Source: Candidatus Woesearchaeota archaeon (lineage in GTDB: Archaea > Nanobdellota > Nanobdellia > Woesearchaeales > SKIA01). From it: DNA of 14,113 nucleotides. The translations under genes were made by a program, and so were the position numbers. Below the pieces are notes generated by a model. That model was not told the DNA's origin, searched no databases, and saw only the letters and a list, made by a program, of their open reading frames with translations. The DNA lies in assembly GCA_007128245.1 (NCBI GenBank), contig SKXU01000039.1, positions 1 to 14,113 on the forward strand, written 5' to 3'. Shown piece by piece: positions 11,961 through 14,113 of this stretch. Numbering within the stretch: the stretch's first letter is position 1; each line of letters opens with the position of its first letter.

Positions 11961-14113
11961 ATGGTCTTAGATAAACTCGGAGACAGCCTCAAAGGAGCCC
12001 TCTCAAAGCTTACAGGAGCCTCTTTTGTTGATGAAAAACTCATTAATGAGATTGCAAAAGACATTCAGCGAGCACTTCTTCAAGCAGATGTGAACGTCAA
12101 GCTTGTCTTTGAGCTCACAAAAAGTATTAAAGAGCGCGCAAAAGAGCGCACCCCTCCGGGCCTTACCAAAAAAGAGCAGCTCGTAAACATTCTCTACGAG
12201 GAACTCACATCATTTCTTGGTGGAGAACACGTCCCGCTCAAAACCGATCATAAACCAACCGTGATCATGCTTGTCGGGCTCTTCGGAAATGGGAAGTGCG
12301 TGCATAAGGATAGCGAAGTGCTGCTTGCTACCGGAGAGAGTGTGCGAGCAAAAGACCTCTACGATCGGTACGCAGACCATCAAGAAGAAACTGATGATGG
12401 TTATGTGGTCGAGCTCTCAGAACCGCTTCTTGTTCCCTCATTTAATCCTCACACCCTCAAGATTGAACACAGAGAAGCATCTCATCTGTGGAAGCTTAGA
12501 AAAGATGCGCTTGTTGATGTTCGCCTTGATAATGGTAATGACGCAGCAATCAAAACTACTCCTGAACACCCATTTTTTGTGTGGAATGGTCATGAAGTAC
12601 TAAAGAAAACAGCTCAAGACCTTCAGAGAGGCGATCTTGTGGCTGTTCCAAGAAAAACGAGTTTTACCACGCGTCAACCACTTCTTATCAACTACCTTCG
12701 CTCGCTTGACGCGTTTGCATTCGTGGATGTCCAGACAGCGAGCACTAGCAAGCAGCGTCTCGTCACAGAGCATGGCACACTACAGAAAGCTGCGCAAGCA
12801 CTTGGTGTTCCGAGCTATGCTTCGTTTACCCACCAACTCAAGAAAGGGTTGGTTCCAATACAACTCGCTCCCGAAACAGCACAGCATATTCGCCTAAGAG
12901 GTACGCAACAATCAATTACTCTCCCGCAGCACGTCACTCCTGAACTTGCTGAGTTCATCGGATATACCATTGGTGATGGGTATCTGTCATCATCCTCAGT
13001 CCACCTATCAACTGCTTCTGAGCAAGTGCTTGAGCGCTTTTCACATCTTGCCCAGTCACTCTTTGGCCTGAAAACAACAATTACCACTGACAACCGCTCA
13101 AAAGCACTTCATCTTCGTGTGAACTCGAGAACGCTCACAACAGTTCTCTCAACGTTGTGCGAAATGCCTTTTGGGAAAAAAGGAAGGAACCTACGCGTTC
13201 CAAAGAGAGTCCAATCAGCATCGCCCAAAGCAAGAAAGGCATTTTTACGAGCCTATATTGATTGTGACGGTCACATGACTCTGAACAGAAGGTGTATAGA
13301 GGTTATCTCAGAAAGCAAGCAATTACTTCAACAAGTAAAGCACCTTCTTTTGGAACAGGGCATTGTGTGCACGCAAGAAGAAAAAATTATTCGCGCCAAA
13401 TCATATTCTCGAATTAGTATTCAAGCGCGGTACGCGACACAGTACGCAGAAACAATAGGATCGCTCATACCGTACAAACAAAAGGCATTATCTTCATACA
13501 AGCGCATGAGTGCAACCCAAGGTGACGGAAAACAAGACATGCTTTTTGTGCCCTTGCTTCGTGAGTTGCGGCTTCGCAGTGGACATTCATTAGGACAAGT
13601 GCAACACACTGTTTCTTCGTATGGTTTGTATGAGCAAAAACAACGCATTTCTCGCACACAACTACAAAAACTGCTTGATTACTACCGTCCCAAACACCCT
13701 GGTAAGTACGCACAATTCATTGATTACCTCTCCCATGACGTGATTACTCGCAATCCAGAGTCCATCGGACTCAATCAACCAAATATTAATGCGTTGCGAG
13801 CAGAGTTCTTGCGACAAGGATTTATTGACGAAGAGGATGTGCTCTCTTTTAGTGGACAACAACTTCTCGCAACAGTTCAACACTCACCTAAAGAAATTGT
13901 TTCCTTGCTTGATCGCCTTGCGACAAGCGACGTCTGCTGGATGCCCGTAGCAAGCACTGCCATGATAGAAAACGACGATGAGTGGGTCTATGACCTGTCT
14001 GTTCCGTATACGCATAGTTTTATCGCAAACGGCATTGTTGTGCACAACACCACCTCAGCAGGAAAACTTGCAAAGTATTATCAAACGCGAGGGAAAAAAG
14101 TCGCTCTCATCTC
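11961..14113 (+). CDS. srp54: Signal recognition particle GTPase SRP54, intein-containing, 3' partial
   Basis: SRP54 binds signal sequences and SRP RNA and, through its NG GTPase, directs ribosomes to the membrane receptor FtsY. Visible are the helical N domain (MVLDKLGDSLKGALSKLTG through about residue 90) and the start of the G domain, VIMLVGLFGNGK, where Gly106-Lys112 form most of the P-loop. The chain is then interrupted by a 584-residue intein. After it, TTSAGKLAKYYQTRGKKVALI resumes the G domain as in normal archaeal SRP54 (shown as TTSAGKLAKYY, then QTRGKKVALI). The frame is open from 11961 to the window end with no stop, so the rest of the G domain and the M domain lie to the right. 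The start follows a TATA box at leaderless spacing. Confidence 0.96.
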   Translation, partial: MVLDKLGDSLKGALSKLTGASFVDEKLINEIAKDIQRALLQADVNVKLVFELTKSIKERAKERTPPGLTKKEQLVNILYEELTSFLGGEHVPLKTDHKPTVIMLVGLFGNGKCVHKDSEVLLATGESVRAKDLYDRYADHQEETDDGYVVELSEPLLVPSFNPHTLKIEHREASHLWKLRKDALVDVRLDNGNDAAIKTTPEHPFFVWNGHEVLKKTAQDLQRGDLVAVPRKTSFTTRQPLLINYLRSLDAFAFVDVQTASTSKQRLVTEHGTLQKAAQALGVPSYASFTHQLKKGLVPIQLAPETAQHIRLRGTQQSITLPQHVTPELAEFIGYTIGDGYLSSSSVHLSTASEQVLERFSHLAQSLFGLKTTITTDNRSKALHLRVNSRTLTTVLSTLCEMPFGKKGRNLRVPKRVQSASPKARKAFLRAYIDCDGHMTLNRRCIEVISESKQLLQQVKHLLLEQGIVCTQEEKIIRAKSYSRISIQARYATQYAETIGSLIPYKQKALSSYKRMSATQGDGKQDMLFVPLLRELRLRSGHSLGQVQHTVSSYGLYEQKQRISRTQLQKLLDYYRPKHPGKYAQFIDYLSHDVITRNPESIGLNQPNINALRAEFLRQGFIDEEDVLSFSGQQLLATVQHSPKEIVSLLDRLATSDVCWMPVASTAMIENDDEWVYDLSVPYTHSFIANGIVVHNTTSAGKLAKYYQTRGKKVALI
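12297..14048 (+). mobile_element. SRP54 intein with LAGLIDADG homing endonuclease, 584 aa
   Basis: The insertion begins with Cys1 right after P-loop Lys112 and ends in His-Asn before Thr+1. Block A is CVHKDSEVLL; block B carries TPEH (intein Thr88 and His91) within KTTPEHPFF; the C-terminal blocks are WVYDLSV, THSF and NGIVVHN. Two LAGLIDADG helices are present, FIGYTIGDG (Asp226) and FLRAYIDCDG (Asp324), both with acidic residues, so the endonuclease should be active. The region 415-463 resembles a segment at the same place in the SMC intein, and another roughly 100 residues, not recognised, precede the splicing blocks. Splicing regenerates GNGKTT. I translated every codon by hand and found no stop or frameshift. 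Whether SRP54 inteins are already known I cannot say. Confidence 0.95.

Noticed and set aside
12271..13883. SRP54 broken by a frameshift or pseudogenised
   Set aside because: Translating from ATG 11961 to the window end gives one open frame; the inserted sequence is a complete intein, and shorter frames inside it are shadows.
1..14113. tRNA, rRNA or insertion-sequence transposase genes
   Set aside because: No cloverleaf, rRNA segment or transposase-like protein was recognised on either strand; the only mobile elements seen are the two inteins.

Overview
The window is archaeal chromosome. It encodes an archaeal-type SRP54, an archaeal-type RNase HII, SMC, a tRNA-dihydrouridine synthase and a DEAD-box RNA helicase. 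Almost every transcription unit has a TATA-like box centred 24-28 nt before the start codon, which implies leaderless mRNAs. G+C is near 50% in the lines I counted. Very tight packing and two inteins would suit a DPANN-type or similar small-genome archaeon, but I cannot fix the lineage. No gap between genes exceeds 200 bp.

Layout. 1-97: a perfect 45-bp direct repeat. 140-1887 (+): a PIG-L/LmbE deacetylase and a GT4 glycosyltransferase in an ATGA-overlapping operon, likely acting on one amino-sugar glycoconjugate. 1884-2582 (-): an unrecognised protein converging on the glycosyltransferase with interlocked stop codons. 2616-7730 (-): SMC, whose Walker A motif is interrupted by a 533-residue intein with a LAGLIDADG endonuclease. 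7775-8038 (-): a small unknown protein, divergent from a hemolysin III/PAQR-like membrane protein at 8113-8757 (+). 8754-10510 (-): the operon dus, 71-aa unknown, rnhB, with two identical 8-bp overlaps. 10511-10691: an AT-rich divergent intergenic region. 10692-11921 (+): the DEAD-box helicase, the only gene with a clear structured 5' leader. 11961-14113 (+): SRP54, running off the window, with a 584-residue LAGLIDADG intein in its P-loop.

Main points. Two essential NTPases, SMC and SRP54, both carry an intein directly after the P-loop lysine, so neither can bind nucleotide normally until splicing occurs. The two inteins are strikingly alike at their C-terminal ends, including at nucleotide level. 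Independently, strand composition flips at about 10.55 kb: the top strand is G/T-rich to the left and A/C-rich to the right, whatever the gene direction. A palindrome there, ATATAA-5-TTATAT, makes this a candidate replication-terminus/dif region. The helicase leader can fold into a two-tier hairpin, suggesting RNA-level control.
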